Assembly: GCF_022532105.1 (NCBI RefSeq)
Contig: NZ_CP092832.1
Span: 124,001-188,000 of the forward strand
Reading direction: 5' to 3'
DNA: 64,000 nucleotides
Source of the DNA: Flavobacterium sp. HJ-32-4
GTDB taxonomy: Bacteria > Bacteroidota > Bacteroidia > Flavobacteriales > Flavobacteriaceae
The translations under genes and the position numbers were made by a program. Position 1 is the stretch's first letter; the number at the start of each line of letters is the position of its first letter. Below, in pieces: positions 1-8,351 of this stretch. The notes beneath the pieces are model-generated. The model saw only the letters and a program-made list of their open reading frames with translations. It searched no databases and was not told where the DNA came from.

Positions 1-1
1 G

Positions 2-625
2 TATAACAAATGGCTGTTCTTCTATCTGAAGAACACTCTGGAAGACGAACTTGGAAAGGAAAATTTCGATCTGTTGATCGGCACGCATGTGGTCAAGCAA
101 ATGATCGAACGACAGTTAGCCAACCCGGCATCACCCTGGTGGGATGATATCAGGACGAAAAAGCGGGAAAACCGCAGTGAGATCCTGACGCGTTCCTTCC
201 ATGATGCGATGGCCAGCCTCACCACCCAACTGGGCCCTGAACTAGACGGATGGAAATGGGGTGACGTCCACCAACTCGAACACCCGCACCCCTTAGGCGC
301 CGTCGCCCTCTTTCGACCTTTCTTCAATGTGGGACCTACGCCTGTCTCAGGATCGAATGAAGTGATCAACAACCAACTGTTCCTGTATTCCGACGACGCA
401 AAACACACCATAAAAGCCGGCCCCTCGACCCGTCGGATTATCGACTTTTCGAACATCGAAAACAGCCGTGCGGTGCTACCTACCGGGGAATCCGGTGTGT
501 TTACAAGTCCGCATTATGACGATCAGGCAGCGTTATATGTAGAAGGGAAATTCAGGCCGATGCTATTGAATGAAGCGAAAATCAGGTCACTTCGGCAAAA
601 GATGCAGTTTTCGCCGAAACGATAA
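2..625 (+). CDS. Penicillin acylase family protein, C-terminal part
   Basis: This is the 3' end of a gene that begins outside the window; the frame is open from base 2. The 207 visible residues match the C-terminal part of the penicillin acylase (Ntn-hydrolase amidase) beta chain: WGDVHQLEHPHPLG, then RPFFNVGPTPVSGSNEV, then AGPSTRRIIDF and SPHYDDQAALY, which is the usual end of this family. Members are periplasmic or secreted amidases cleaved into two chains. The catalytic serine at the start of the beta chain is not in the window, so activity and substrate cannot be judged. A loose stem-loop follows the stop. Confidence 0.85.
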   Translation, partial: YNKWLFFYLKNTLEDELGKENFDLLIGTHVVKQMIERQLANPASPWWDDIRTKKRENRSEILTRSFHDAMASLTTQLGPELDGWKWGDVHQLEHPHPLGAVALFRPFFNVGPTPVSGSNEVINNQLFLYSDDAKHTIKAGPSTRRIIDFSNIENSRAVLPTGESGVFTSPHYDDQAALYVEGKFRPMLLNEAKIRSLRQKMQFSPKR

Positions 626-626
626 G

Positions 627-663
627 GGTCAGGATCCGGAAGCAGTCTCTTTTTTTCCTGACC
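627..663 (+). terminator. Possible stem-loop after the penicillin acylase gene
   Basis: GGTCAGG at 627-633 pairs with CCTGACC at 657-663. The T-run lies inside the loop, not after the stem, so this is not a classical intrinsic terminator. It is simply the only structure seen between the stop and the next gene. Confidence 0.3.
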
Positions 664-882
664 GGCACCGATCCGAACAATACCGCACCTGCTCCCAGTC
701 GCGTTCCCATTTTTTCCGCCATGTGAACGGCCGGCCACAGGTGACACATATCTTGGTTGGCAAATCCTGTTTACGTACGCCCCGCATACTGCAAATATAG
801 CCTCACACCCTTAATATATCGGCTCCATTCAGGAATGTTTAGGCGATTAATGATTACTTTTACACACTTTTCGAACGGAGTG

Positions 883-2233
883 ATGCAAAAACCCCAAAAA
901 ATCGCGGTTGTTGGTTCCGGATTGGTCGGTTCGCTTTTGGCCATTTACCTGCGCCGCCACGGACATACCGTACATGTTTTCGACCGAAGCGCAGACATCC
1001 GAACCGTCAATTTTACCGGCCGATCCATCAACCTTGCTATGTCCGATCGCGGATGGAAAGCCCTTGATGGTGTAGGTATTGGGGAGGAAGTGCGAAAGAT
1101 CGCCATCCCAATGGACAAACGCGCCATTCACCTCAAAGACCGCATGACCTACCAGCCGTATGGTTTTGCACGGGGAGGCGATTTACTCGATCTCGCGCGG
1201 CGTACTGAATCGGAAGATGATCGACCTGGCAGAAGAGGCTGGCGCAACCTTCTTTTTCAACCACCGCATTTGGGATGTGACGCTGGCCGATGCTACGCTG
1301 CATATGGGGGAAACGGAACAGGGTGCCTGGACCGATCTCCCGTACGACAAAGTGTTTGGCGCCGATGGGGCCTTCTCGCGGATCCGCCACCGGATGCAAC
1401 GCCAGAATATGTACAATTATTCACAGGAATTCCTAGCAACCGGATACAAAGAACTAAACATCCCGCCCAACGCGGACGGTTCGCACAAACTCGATAAGAA
1501 TTCATTCCACATCTGGCCTCGCGGTGACTATATGCTGATCGCCCTGCCCAATTTGGATGGCAGCTTTACCTGCACCCTTTTCATGCCGTTTGAAGGCGAC
1601 AATTCGTTTGCCTCTCTCGTGAATCGCGAGTCGGTCGAGCGGTTCTTTGAAGAGAATTTCCCTGATTCAGTGGAAGTGATTCCGGAACTCGCCAATGATT
1701 TCTTTAAAAACCCGACGAGTTCATTGGTTACGATGAAGTGTTTCCCGTGGACCTCCACCGATAAAGTGGCGCTCATCGGCGATGCCTGCCATGCCATCGT
1801 GCCTTTTTACGGTCAGGGCATGAATGCAGGGTTCGAAGACATCACCATCCTCAACGAAATGATCGAAGCGTATGGGGATGATTGGCAGAAAGTATTTTCG
1901 GAATATGAAAAATCCCGGAAACCGAATGCCGACGCCATTGCTGAGCTGTCCTACCGTAACTTTATGGAAATGAGTTCGAAGACAGCGGATGACCGGTTCC
2001 TCTTACAAAAGAAAATCGAGAAACGCTTCGCCGAACGCCATCCGGATAAATGGCTGCCGTTGTATAGCCGCGTCACGTTTTCCCACCGCCCCTATGCCGA
2101 AGCGCTTGAATTAGGTAACTTCCAGAATGCCATTATGGATAAGGTGATGGATATGGACGATATCGAAAACCAATGGGACAGCGAAGCCGTTGAGCAACGC
2201 ATCCTACACCTCCTGGCGAACGGTCTCGGATAA
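883..2233 (+). pseudogene. kmo: Kynurenine 3-monooxygenase, interrupted by a frameshift
   Basis: FAD-dependent hydroxylase of tryptophan breakdown (L-kynurenine to 3-hydroxykynurenine). The N-terminal part, from ATG 883, has the FAD-binding VVGSGLVGSLLA and the family motif GRSINLAMSDRG, and runs to TYQPYG at about 1165. The rest lies one frame over, starting EAIYSISRG at about 1176, and continues through VALIGDACHAIVPFYGQGMNAG to the stop at 2233. One extra base between about 1165 and 1178 (within GCACGGGGAGG) explains the break; without it the gene would give one protein of about 450 residues, the normal length. Both halves are well conserved, so this is either a sequencing error or a very recent mutation. 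The 3' end overlaps the convergent NADH dehydrogenase gene by 30 nt. Confidence 0.88.
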
Positions 2234-3499
2234 GGGCAGCACGGCTTTCTTGCTGGCCGGTTTCAATAAAATCCGAAGCGTACTGTCGTTGTTCAGGTAG
2301 CTGTACATCCATGTGATGAAGATGACAATCTTATTCTTCACACTCAAAATGAGCATGAGGTGAACGAACATCCAGGTCAACCACGCAAGCCGGCCTTGAA
2401 AACTGAAATTGGGTAGGTCGACCACCGCTTTGCGTTTACCGACCGTCGCCATTGAACCTTTGTCACGGTATTCAAAATCCGGTAGCGTTTCCTGTTTCAG
2501 CATCCGTTTGAAATTGCGGGCCAAATGCTGTCCCTGCTGAATCGCAACGGCCGCCAACTGCGGATGTCCATGCGGATACTTCGGCGTTTCCATATACGCG
2601 ATGTCACCTAATGCAAACACGCCTTCCATCCCAACAATCCTGTTCTGTCTATCGGTACGAAGACGGCGCCCGCGCGCGAGGGCTTCTGCCGGGATGCCCT
2701 CCAGGCTATTCCCAATGACACCCGCCGCCCAGATGACGTTTCGCGCCGGAATCGTTTCACCTGACTGGAAGGTGACAATTCTACCATCGAAATTGCTGAC
2801 CAAAGTGTTGGTTCGGACGATTACACCCAACTTCTCGAGATACTCCTGCGACTTGTTCTGCGAAGCCGCACTCATCGGGTTCAAAGTGTGCGGGGAACTT
2901 TCTACGAGGTAAATCGTCAGTCGCGAAAAATCCTTATCGGGATAATCTTTCGGCAGTACATTGACCTTCATTTCGGCCAATGCCCCGGCGAGTTCCACTC
3001 CGGTTGGGCCGCCGCCGACGATAACGAAGTTGAGCATGGCCTGAAGTTCCTCCTCGGATGCCCCGAGCGTATCTTCGAAGGTCTGCAATATACGGTTGCG
3101 AAGTTGCAGCGCTTCCGGCACCGATTTCATGGGAAACGCATGTGCTTCCACCTCAGCATTTCCGAAGTAATTCGTCGTACACCCCTGGGCCAAAACGAGA
3201 TAGTCGTAGGAAAATGACCCGATAGAGGTGTCGAGGATGTGCTTGTCCGCCTGCACACGCGTGACTTCTGCAATCCGGATCCGCACGTTTTTGGTGTGAT
3301 GGAAGACTTTCCGTAACGGAAATGATATACTCGCCGGTTCCAGGCGCGCAGTGGCCACCTGATACATGAGCGGTTGAAATTGGTGGAAGTTATACTTATC
3401 GATCAGCAACACTTCATAGGGTGTTCCTTCGAGATCCTGTGCAAGTCGGAGACCGGCAAATCCGGCGCCGACGATGATGATACGTTTTTGACGTTCCAT
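2204..3499 (-). CDS. Type II NADH dehydrogenase (NAD(P)/FAD-dependent oxidoreductase)
   Basis: A 431-residue single-subunit flavoprotein, probably non-proton-pumping NADH:quinone oxidoreductase. The FAD site IIIVGAGFAGLRLA is at the N-terminus, the NAD site FVIVGGGPTGVELAG near residue 170, and the second FAD motif EGVFALGDIAYM near residue 290. The hydrophobic C-terminal part (WLTWMFVHLMLILSV) fits peripheral membrane binding. The start at MERQKRI was chosen because an upstream in-frame start would add ten residues before the first beta strand. The 3' end overlaps the convergent kmo gene. Confidence 0.88.
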   Translation of the reverse strand: MERQKRIIIVGAGFAGLRLAQDLEGTPYEVLLIDKYNFHQFQPLMYQVATARLEPASISFPLRKVFHHTKNVRIRIAEVTRVQADKHILDTSIGSFSYDYLVLAQGCTTNYFGNAEVEAHAFPMKSVPEALQLRNRILQTFEDTLGASEEELQAMLNFVIVGGGPTGVELAGALAEMKVNVLPKDYPDKDFSRLTIYLVESSPHTLNPMSAASQNKSQEYLEKLGVIVRTNTLVSNFDGRIVTFQSGETIPARNVIWAAGVIGNSLEGIPAEALARGRRLRTDRQNRIVGMEGVFALGDIAYMETPKYPHGHPQLAAVAIQQGQHLARNFKRMLKQETLPDFEYRDKGSMATVGKRKAVVDLPNFSFQGRLAWLTWMFVHLMLILSVKNKIVIFITWMYSYLNNDSTLRILLKPASKKAVLPLSETVRQEV

Positions 3500-3568
3500 G
3501 ATGTGAATTTGGCACCTTAAAGGTACCAAATAACCCCCAACCGAACAGGCAGATTAACGTTTTGTAAG

Positions 3569-3937
3569 CTATTTACGGAACATAAAATACACCGCCAGCA
3601 CGAGGCATACACAACCAAGGATATGGTTCCAGCGAAACGTCTCGCCCTTGAAGAAAAGGATCGAAAAGACTACGAAAACCACGAGCGTTATAACTTCCTG
3701 TAAGACTTTTAATTGCAACAGGCTGAAAGGCCCTCCGTTACCGGAATACCCTATCCGGTTGGCCGGTACCTGGAAACAATATTCGAAGAAAGCAAGTCCC
3801 CAACTGATAAGGATGATGGTGATGATACCCGCATTCTCAAACCACTTCATTTCGCGAAAACGAAGGTGGCCGTACCATGCCAATGTCATAAATACATTTG
3901 AAATAATTAGCAATACTAAGGTCAGGGCGGTCTTCAT
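3569..3937 (-). CDS. DMT (DUF486) family small membrane protein
   Basis: A 122-residue protein with four predicted membrane segments (LTLVLLIISNVFMTLAWYG, AGIITIILISWGLAF, LQEVITLVVFVVFSILFF, HILGCVCLVLAVYFMF). The order and the FEYCFQVPANRIGY loop are typical of the DUF486 family of small drug/metabolite-type proteins. Its function is unknown. The start at 3937 (MKTALT) is preferred over ATG 3949, which would add four residues. It is transcribed in the same direction as the NADH dehydrogenase gene and upstream of it. Confidence 0.8.
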   Translation of the reverse strand: MKTALTLVLLIISNVFMTLAWYGHLRFREMKWFENAGIITIILISWGLAFFEYCFQVPANRIGYSGNGGPFSLLQLKVLQEVITLVVFVVFSILFFKGETFRWNHILGCVCLVLAVYFMFRK

Positions 3938-3949
3938 AGGAAACAACAT

Positions 3950-4331
3950 TTACGGCAAAAATAGCGGCTCACGGCGGGATTTGACCTTGTCTCCTAATAT
4001 TAAATTAAGGTTAAGTCGGAACTTTAACAGGACGGTTACAACCCTGCGTCACGGTTGCAGCATCCTCAACACAAAAGCCCCCAAGCCGCGAATCAGGCTA
4101 AAGATTTTTAAAAAAAACACCAAACAGAAACATTATTATCAATTATGAAAAAAATGCACCCCCGTAGCCCACCCTGAAAACGTTTGCGATTAGGCGTTAA
4201 GGGGTTTCTAAAAAAGCCGGTTTAATTTTTTTTTATCACCTAAAAATATAAATTTGTCGGTCTGTTAAAGAATAATTGTAATTTAACTAACCAAAAAAAT
4301 CCCTTAAATTAAAATCTAAAATCTTAAGAAA
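3950..4331. other. Gene-free region upstream of the ExbB operon
   Basis: About 380 bases with no convincing gene. The last 130 bases are very A+T rich and contain the probable operon promoter at 4249-4256. The untranslated leader of about 70 bases is A-rich, typical of strongly expressed flavobacterial genes. A short ORF at about 4145 (MKKMHPRSPP) was seen but has no supporting context. Confidence 0.6.
4249..4256 (+). promoter_or_regulatory. -7 element of the ExbB operon promoter
   Basis: TAAATTTG matches the Bacteroidota -7 consensus TAnnTTTG and lies 75 bases before the ExbB start, behind a T-rich run. Confidence 0.6.
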
Positions 4332-5171
4332 ATGGCAAAAGCAGCAAACGCTCCTGTAGCAAAAAAAGACGGAGGTTCGAATGGAGGCAATATCTTCTCC
4401 ACCCTGGTGATCGTAGGATGTATCGTGATCGGATGGCTGGTGTGGCAATTCATCATGGGAGCCGGCTCCAACTTTGAAGGCGGCACGAACGAAGGCCACC
4501 CAAAACCAGGTAACTATCTTGCGATGGTATACAAGGGAGGACCGATTGTACCGGTGCTTATGGGACTTCTCCTGATGGTGGTTTCTTTCTCCATCGAGCG
4601 TTTCTTCGTGATTTCGAAAGCTGCTGGAAAAGGCCCTCTCGATAAGTTCATGGCGAACGTACAAGGCAACATCAAAAACGGAAACATCGAAGCTGCGATT
4701 GCGGATTGTGACCGTCAACAAGGATCAGTAGCCAACGCTATCAAAGCGGCACTCGTTAAGTATCAGGAAGTGAAGCAGGAAGGTTTCGACAGCGAAACGG
4801 CTGCTGAGACACTCCACAAAGAAATCGAAGAGGCTACCTCACTGGAAATGCCGATGCTCGAGAAAAACCTGACCATCCTTTCGACACTTGTTTCTCTCGG
4901 AACACTGGCAGGTCTCCTCGGAACGGTAACCGGTATGATCAAGGCCTTCGGCGCCCTTGCAACAGCAGGAACCCCAGACCAGGCCATGCTTGCAAACGGT
5001 ATCTCTGAAGCACTTATCAACACGGCTACGGGAATCTCAACCTCTGCGTTGGCGATCATCACGTACAACCTGTTTACCTCTAAAATCGATACCCTGACCT
5101 ACTCTATCGACGAGGCTGGATCTACGATCGTGAACACGTACCGCAAATTCCGCGGAGCACAAAAAGGATAA
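4332..5171 (+). CDS. exbB: MotA/TolQ/ExbB proton channel family protein
   Basis: A 279-residue inner-membrane channel subunit that uses the proton gradient to drive TonB. An N-terminal segment (IFSTLVIVGCIVIGWLVWQFI) precedes the ExbB core, which has a membrane helix at GGPIVPVLMGLLLMVVSFSIE and the conserved cytoplasmic-to-membrane block LSTLVSLGTLAGLLGTVTGM followed by ISEALINTATGI. First gene of a seven-gene operon; the ExbD gene follows after 26 bases. Confidence 0.92.
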   Translation: MAKAANAPVAKKDGGSNGGNIFSTLVIVGCIVIGWLVWQFIMGAGSNFEGGTNEGHPKPGNYLAMVYKGGPIVPVLMGLLLMVVSFSIERFFVISKAAGKGPLDKFMANVQGNIKNGNIEAAIADCDRQQGSVANAIKAALVKYQEVKQEGFDSETAAETLHKEIEEATSLEMPMLEKNLTILSTLVSLGTLAGLLGTVTGMIKAFGALATAGTPDQAMLANGISEALINTATGISTSALAIITYNLFTSKIDTLTYSIDEAGSTIVNTYRKFRGAQKG

Positions 5172-5197
5172 TCCAATCCTAAAACGAAACCGAAGAA

Positions 5198-5812
5198 ATG
5201 GCTAAAGTAAAAATGTCAAAGAAAGCGACGTCCATCGACATGACAGCGATGTGTGACGTAGCGTTTCTACTCCTGACGTTCTTTATCCTTACTGCGACTG
5301 CCAAAATGCCGGAACCGCTTCCGGTCGACACCCCGAATTCGACGGTGCAGACCAAATTGCCGGATACCGACCTGAGCACGATCACAGTAGGAGATGGAAA
5401 GGTGTTTTTTGGCGTAACCGACAGGGAAGTACGCAAAAAGACGCTGGAACTCATGGGAGATCAATTCAACATAAAGTTCAACGACGACGACAAGGCGAAA
5501 TTCGCACTGATCGAAACCTTCGGCGTCCCGGTGAACCAGGTAAAAAGTCTGTTGGCGCTTAAAGCGTCTGACCGGAATAAAGCAGGGATTCAACCTGGCA
5601 TTCCGCATGACTCACTCGACAACCAACTGAAAGAATGGATATTGAACGCCCGTCGGGCCAACGATGAAATCCGTGGCAATCAGTTGAACTTCGCTATCAA
5701 AGGCGATATGAAGGAAGATTATCCGGAAATCAAGAAGATCATGGATATCTTACAGGACCAGAACGTCAACAAGTTCAACCTGGTGACGGGTCTGCGAAAC
5801 GAAAACTTCTAA
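5198..5812 (+). CDS. ExbD/TolR family biopolymer transporter, first copy
   Basis: A 204-residue protein with a short cytoplasmic N-terminus, one membrane helix (VAFLLLTFFILTATA) and a periplasmic domain. The aspartate in SIDMTAMCDVAFLLL matches the proton-carrying residue of ExbD/TolR. The periplasmic part is longer than in the classical 140-residue ExbD. A second ExbD follows after 11 bases, an arrangement common in Bacteroidota. Confidence 0.9.
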   Translation: MAKVKMSKKATSIDMTAMCDVAFLLLTFFILTATAKMPEPLPVDTPNSTVQTKLPDTDLSTITVGDGKVFFGVTDREVRKKTLELMGDQFNIKFNDDDKAKFALIETFGVPVNQVKSLLALKASDRNKAGIQPGIPHDSLDNQLKEWILNARRANDEIRGNQLNFAIKGDMKEDYPEIKKIMDILQDQNVNKFNLVTGLRNENF

Positions 5813-5823
5813 TATAAAAGAAC

Positions 5824-6384
5824 ATGGCAGAATTAAATACCGGCGACGGTGGCGGCGGCAAGAAAGGCAGTAAGAAGGTACGCAGTAAGAAAAGCAATGC
5901 AAAGGTAGACCTCACCGCGATGGTGGACCTGGCGTTCCTCCTCATCACCTTCTTCATGCTGACTACGTCGCTGTCAAAACCTCAGTCGATGGACTTGGGG
6001 ATGCCGGATAAAAACAAAGAAGACGAGCCGAAGGACGAAATCAAAGTAGCCGACGACCGTACCATGACCATTTTGGTGGGTGGCGACAACAAACTGATGG
6101 CCTATACAGGTCAGTTCGACACGCCGCTGATCGCACCGAAAGAATATGCCTATGGCAAAAACGGCATCCGTAAATTGATCCTTCAGGAAGAAGAGCGCCT
6201 TACCAGAACGTACGGCGATCCTAAAACCTCTAAAAAAGGCATCATCGTCATCATTAAGCCGAGCAAGAAGTCCAAGTATAAAAATATCGTGGACATCCTC
6301 GACGAAATGGCGATTACGAAAGTACCGACCTATGCCATCGTGGACATCGAGCCGAAAGAGTTGGCATTGTTAGAAAACAAATAG
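5824..6384 (+). CDS. ExbD/TolR family biopolymer transporter, second copy
   Basis: A 186-residue paralogue of the preceding gene. It has a lysine-rich N-terminus, the helix LTAMVDLAFLLITFFMLTTS with the key aspartate, and a periplasmic domain ending in a region rich in charged residues. It probably forms mixed ExbD assemblies with the first copy. The TonB gene follows after 16 bases. Confidence 0.9.
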   Translation: MAELNTGDGGGGKKGSKKVRSKKSNAKVDLTAMVDLAFLLITFFMLTTSLSKPQSMDLGMPDKNKEDEPKDEIKVADDRTMTILVGGDNKLMAYTGQFDTPLIAPKEYAYGKNGIRKLILQEEERLTRTYGDPKTSKKGIIVIIKPSKKSKYKNIVDILDEMAITKVPTYAIVDIEPKELALLENK

Positions 6385-6400
6385 ACCCTAAAAGACACGT

Positions 6401-7201
6401 ATGAAACTAGATATTTTCAAGAAAGACTGGCTTGACATCGTCTTCGAGGGCAGAAACAAAAGCTACGGCGCCTACGAACTTCGCAAAGAAAACCCAAAGA
6501 CGACACTGATCGCCCTGTTGATCGGCGGCGCCATCTTTGCGACAACGATGGTCCTCCCGATGATTGACTTCGGTGGCCTTAGCGACGATGACCAGGAAAA
6601 AGTAACGATGGTGGATATGGCGAAATTGGCGCCACCACCTGAAGAGAAAAAGCCTTTGGTACCGCCACCGCCACCGCCACCACCTGCCCCGAAAATCGAC
6701 GAAGTAAAATTCGTGAAACCGGTGGTCGTGAAAAAAGAGGAAGTGGTTGAGGAAATCAAGACCATCGAGGAACTGAAAGACAAGAACGTCGGCGACAAAG
6801 ACATCAAGGGTCGTGAAGACGGCCAAGCCGTTATCATCGACGAAGCCGGTGAAGGTGATAAGAATGCAACCGTAGTAGAAGACACCAACCAGATTTACCA
6901 ATCGGTGGAAGTGCAGCCCGAATTCCCTGGTGGTATGCAGGCATTCTACAAGTGGGTGCAGAACAATTACCACACACCGGAAGATGCCGCTGACCTCAAA
7001 GGACGTATCATTGTGACGTTCGTTGTAGAGAAAGACGGAAGCCTTACCGACATCCGCGTACTTCGTGACCTCGGATACGGAACAGGTAAAGAAGCCGAAC
7101 GCATGCTACGCAAGTCTCCTAAATGGAAAGCGGGTGTACAAAACGGCCGGAGTGTTCGGGTACAGTATTCACTACCTATCATGATCACGCCACAGAACTA
7201 A
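6401..7201 (+). CDS. tonB: Energy transducer TonB
   Basis: A 266-residue protein linking the ExbB/ExbD motor to outer-membrane receptors. It has the Bacteroidota-type N-terminal cytoplasmic part (VFEGRNKSYGAYELRKENP), a membrane helix near residues 35-55, a proline stretch (VPPPPPPPPAP) followed by a K/E-rich spacer, and a C-terminal TonB domain (EVQPEFPGGMQAFYKWV, then GRIIVTFVVEKDGSLTDIRV). The stop abuts the start of the next gene. Confidence 0.93.
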   Translation: MKLDIFKKDWLDIVFEGRNKSYGAYELRKENPKTTLIALLIGGAIFATTMVLPMIDFGGLSDDDQEKVTMVDMAKLAPPPEEKKPLVPPPPPPPPAPKIDEVKFVKPVVVKKEEVVEEIKTIEELKDKNVGDKDIKGREDGQAVIIDEAGEGDKNATVVEDTNQIYQSVEVQPEFPGGMQAFYKWVQNNYHTPEDAADLKGRIIVTFVVEKDGSLTDIRVLRDLGYGTGKEAERMLRKSPKWKAGVQNGRSVRVQYSLPIMITPQN

Positions 7202-7429
7202 ATGTCAAACCTCCATCATACGGATGAACGACTACAGAAATCGCCAAAACGGCGATTTCTGTCTATTATAGGCGGGGCACTGCTGTTGCTTTGTACCGCC
7301 ATGGGGCTGTTGATTATCTTCTGGGATAAACTCCCGTTGGAAAATCTTGGAAGATATCGCACCCCCTTCGGAATTCTTATTATTGTGTACGGATGGCTGC
7401 GATTCCCCCGACTGATCTGGAGGAAATGA
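7202..7429 (+). CDS. Small membrane protein in the TonB operon
   Basis: A 75-residue protein with two hydrophobic segments (SIIGGALLLLCTAMGLLIIFW and TPFGILIIVYGWLRF). I do not recognise a named family. It starts immediately after the TonB stop and its own stop overlaps an ATG of the next gene (ATGA at 7426-7429), which supports translation coupling and a real gene. Confidence 0.75.
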   Translation: MSNLHHTDERLQKSPKRRFLSIIGGALLLLCTAMGLLIIFWDKLPLENLGRYRTPFGILIIVYGWLRFPRLIWRK

Positions 7430-7434
7430 TTGTT

Positions 7435-8343
7435 ATGAAAAGAACCGTTTTTTTTGCTTTTATAATAGGCTTTGTTTTGTTGGGATGCAAGCAGGATCCC
7501 GAAGAACAGACTATCCTGAAAGGGCACGCCCGAATCATCGTTGACGAAGAGGTTTTTCCGATCGTGGAAGATGCCTACTGGGTATTTAAAACGCAGTACC
7601 CGGCTGAACTCACGCTTGACAGCTTACCTGAATCGGAAAGCGTAAATGCCCTTTTGTCGGGTAAAGCCGAAATCGCGGTACTGACACGGAAGCTGACGAA
7701 AAAAGAAGAAGGCAAATTCAGGTCGGAAGGCATCCAACCGCGGATCACGCCCTTCGCTAAGGACGCCGTCGTGTTTCTCACCAATGTGGCCTCCCGTGAC
7801 ACGGTAATCAATCTTTCGGACGTCATTTCATTCCTAAGGGGTGAGTCCTCCCCTATCAAGAAATTGGTGTTCGAAAACCCCAACTCAGGCAGCGTCCGTT
7901 TGCTCGATTCGTTGGCCGGACTCAATAAAAGCCCTAAGAAAAACGTTTATTCTTTAGACTCACACGAATCGGTACTGAAGTACATCGCCGAAAATGAAAA
8001 TGTTATTGCCGTAACGGCCCTGAATCCGATACTGCAACCCTATGAAAAATGGGAACCGTATATGAAGAAAGTGAAGGTAATGGGCGTACGGAATGTTAAA
8101 AGTGCAAAAAAAGACGACACCTATTACAAACCCAACCAAACCAATCTGGCGTTGGGAACCTACCCACTTATCCGAACACTTTACCTGTTAAATTATCAGG
8201 GGAAAGCGGGCCTGGGTACGGGTTTTGCTTCTTATCTTGCGGGTCAGGACGGACAGCGAATCGTTTTGAAATCCGGTTTGCTTCCAGAGCGTACGCCGTC
8301 CCGGATCATCAACATTAGAAAAGAAATAAATACAACTAAATAA
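7435..8343 (+). CDS. PstS-like substrate-binding lipoprotein
   Basis: A 302-residue protein with a lipoprotein signal (MKRTVFFAFIIGFVLLGCKQ). The body resembles phosphate-type periplasmic binding proteins: IIVDEEVFPIVEDAYWVF, LLSGKAEIAVLTRKLTKKE, and a late NLALGTYPLIRTLYLLN block. No transporter genes are nearby, so it may work with the TonB system instead of an ABC importer. ATG 7426, which overlaps the previous stop just after a GGAGG, is an alternative start adding three residues. Confidence 0.82.
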   Translation: MKRTVFFAFIIGFVLLGCKQDPEEQTILKGHARIIVDEEVFPIVEDAYWVFKTQYPAELTLDSLPESESVNALLSGKAEIAVLTRKLTKKEEGKFRSEGIQPRITPFAKDAVVFLTNVASRDTVINLSDVISFLRGESSPIKKLVFENPNSGSVRLLDSLAGLNKSPKKNVYSLDSHESVLKYIAENENVIAVTALNPILQPYEKWEPYMKKVKVMGVRNVKSAKKDDTYYKPNQTNLALGTYPLIRTLYLLNYQGKAGLGTGFASYLAGQDGQRIVLKSGLLPERTPSRIINIRKEINTTK

Positions 8344-8351
8344 TTCAAGTT

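Noticed and set aside
757..882. Upstream in-frame extension of the kynurenine monooxygenase ORF
   Set aside because: The 42 extra codons have no similarity to the family; ATG 883 matches the normal N-terminus.
883..2233. Programmed ribosomal frameshifting in kmo
   Set aside because: No slippery sequence, internal Shine-Dalgarno or downstream hairpin was seen, and no such case is known to me for this enzyme.
4145..4177. Leader peptide MKKMHPRSPP upstream of exbB
   Set aside because: It lies upstream of the probable promoter and has no linked hairpin.
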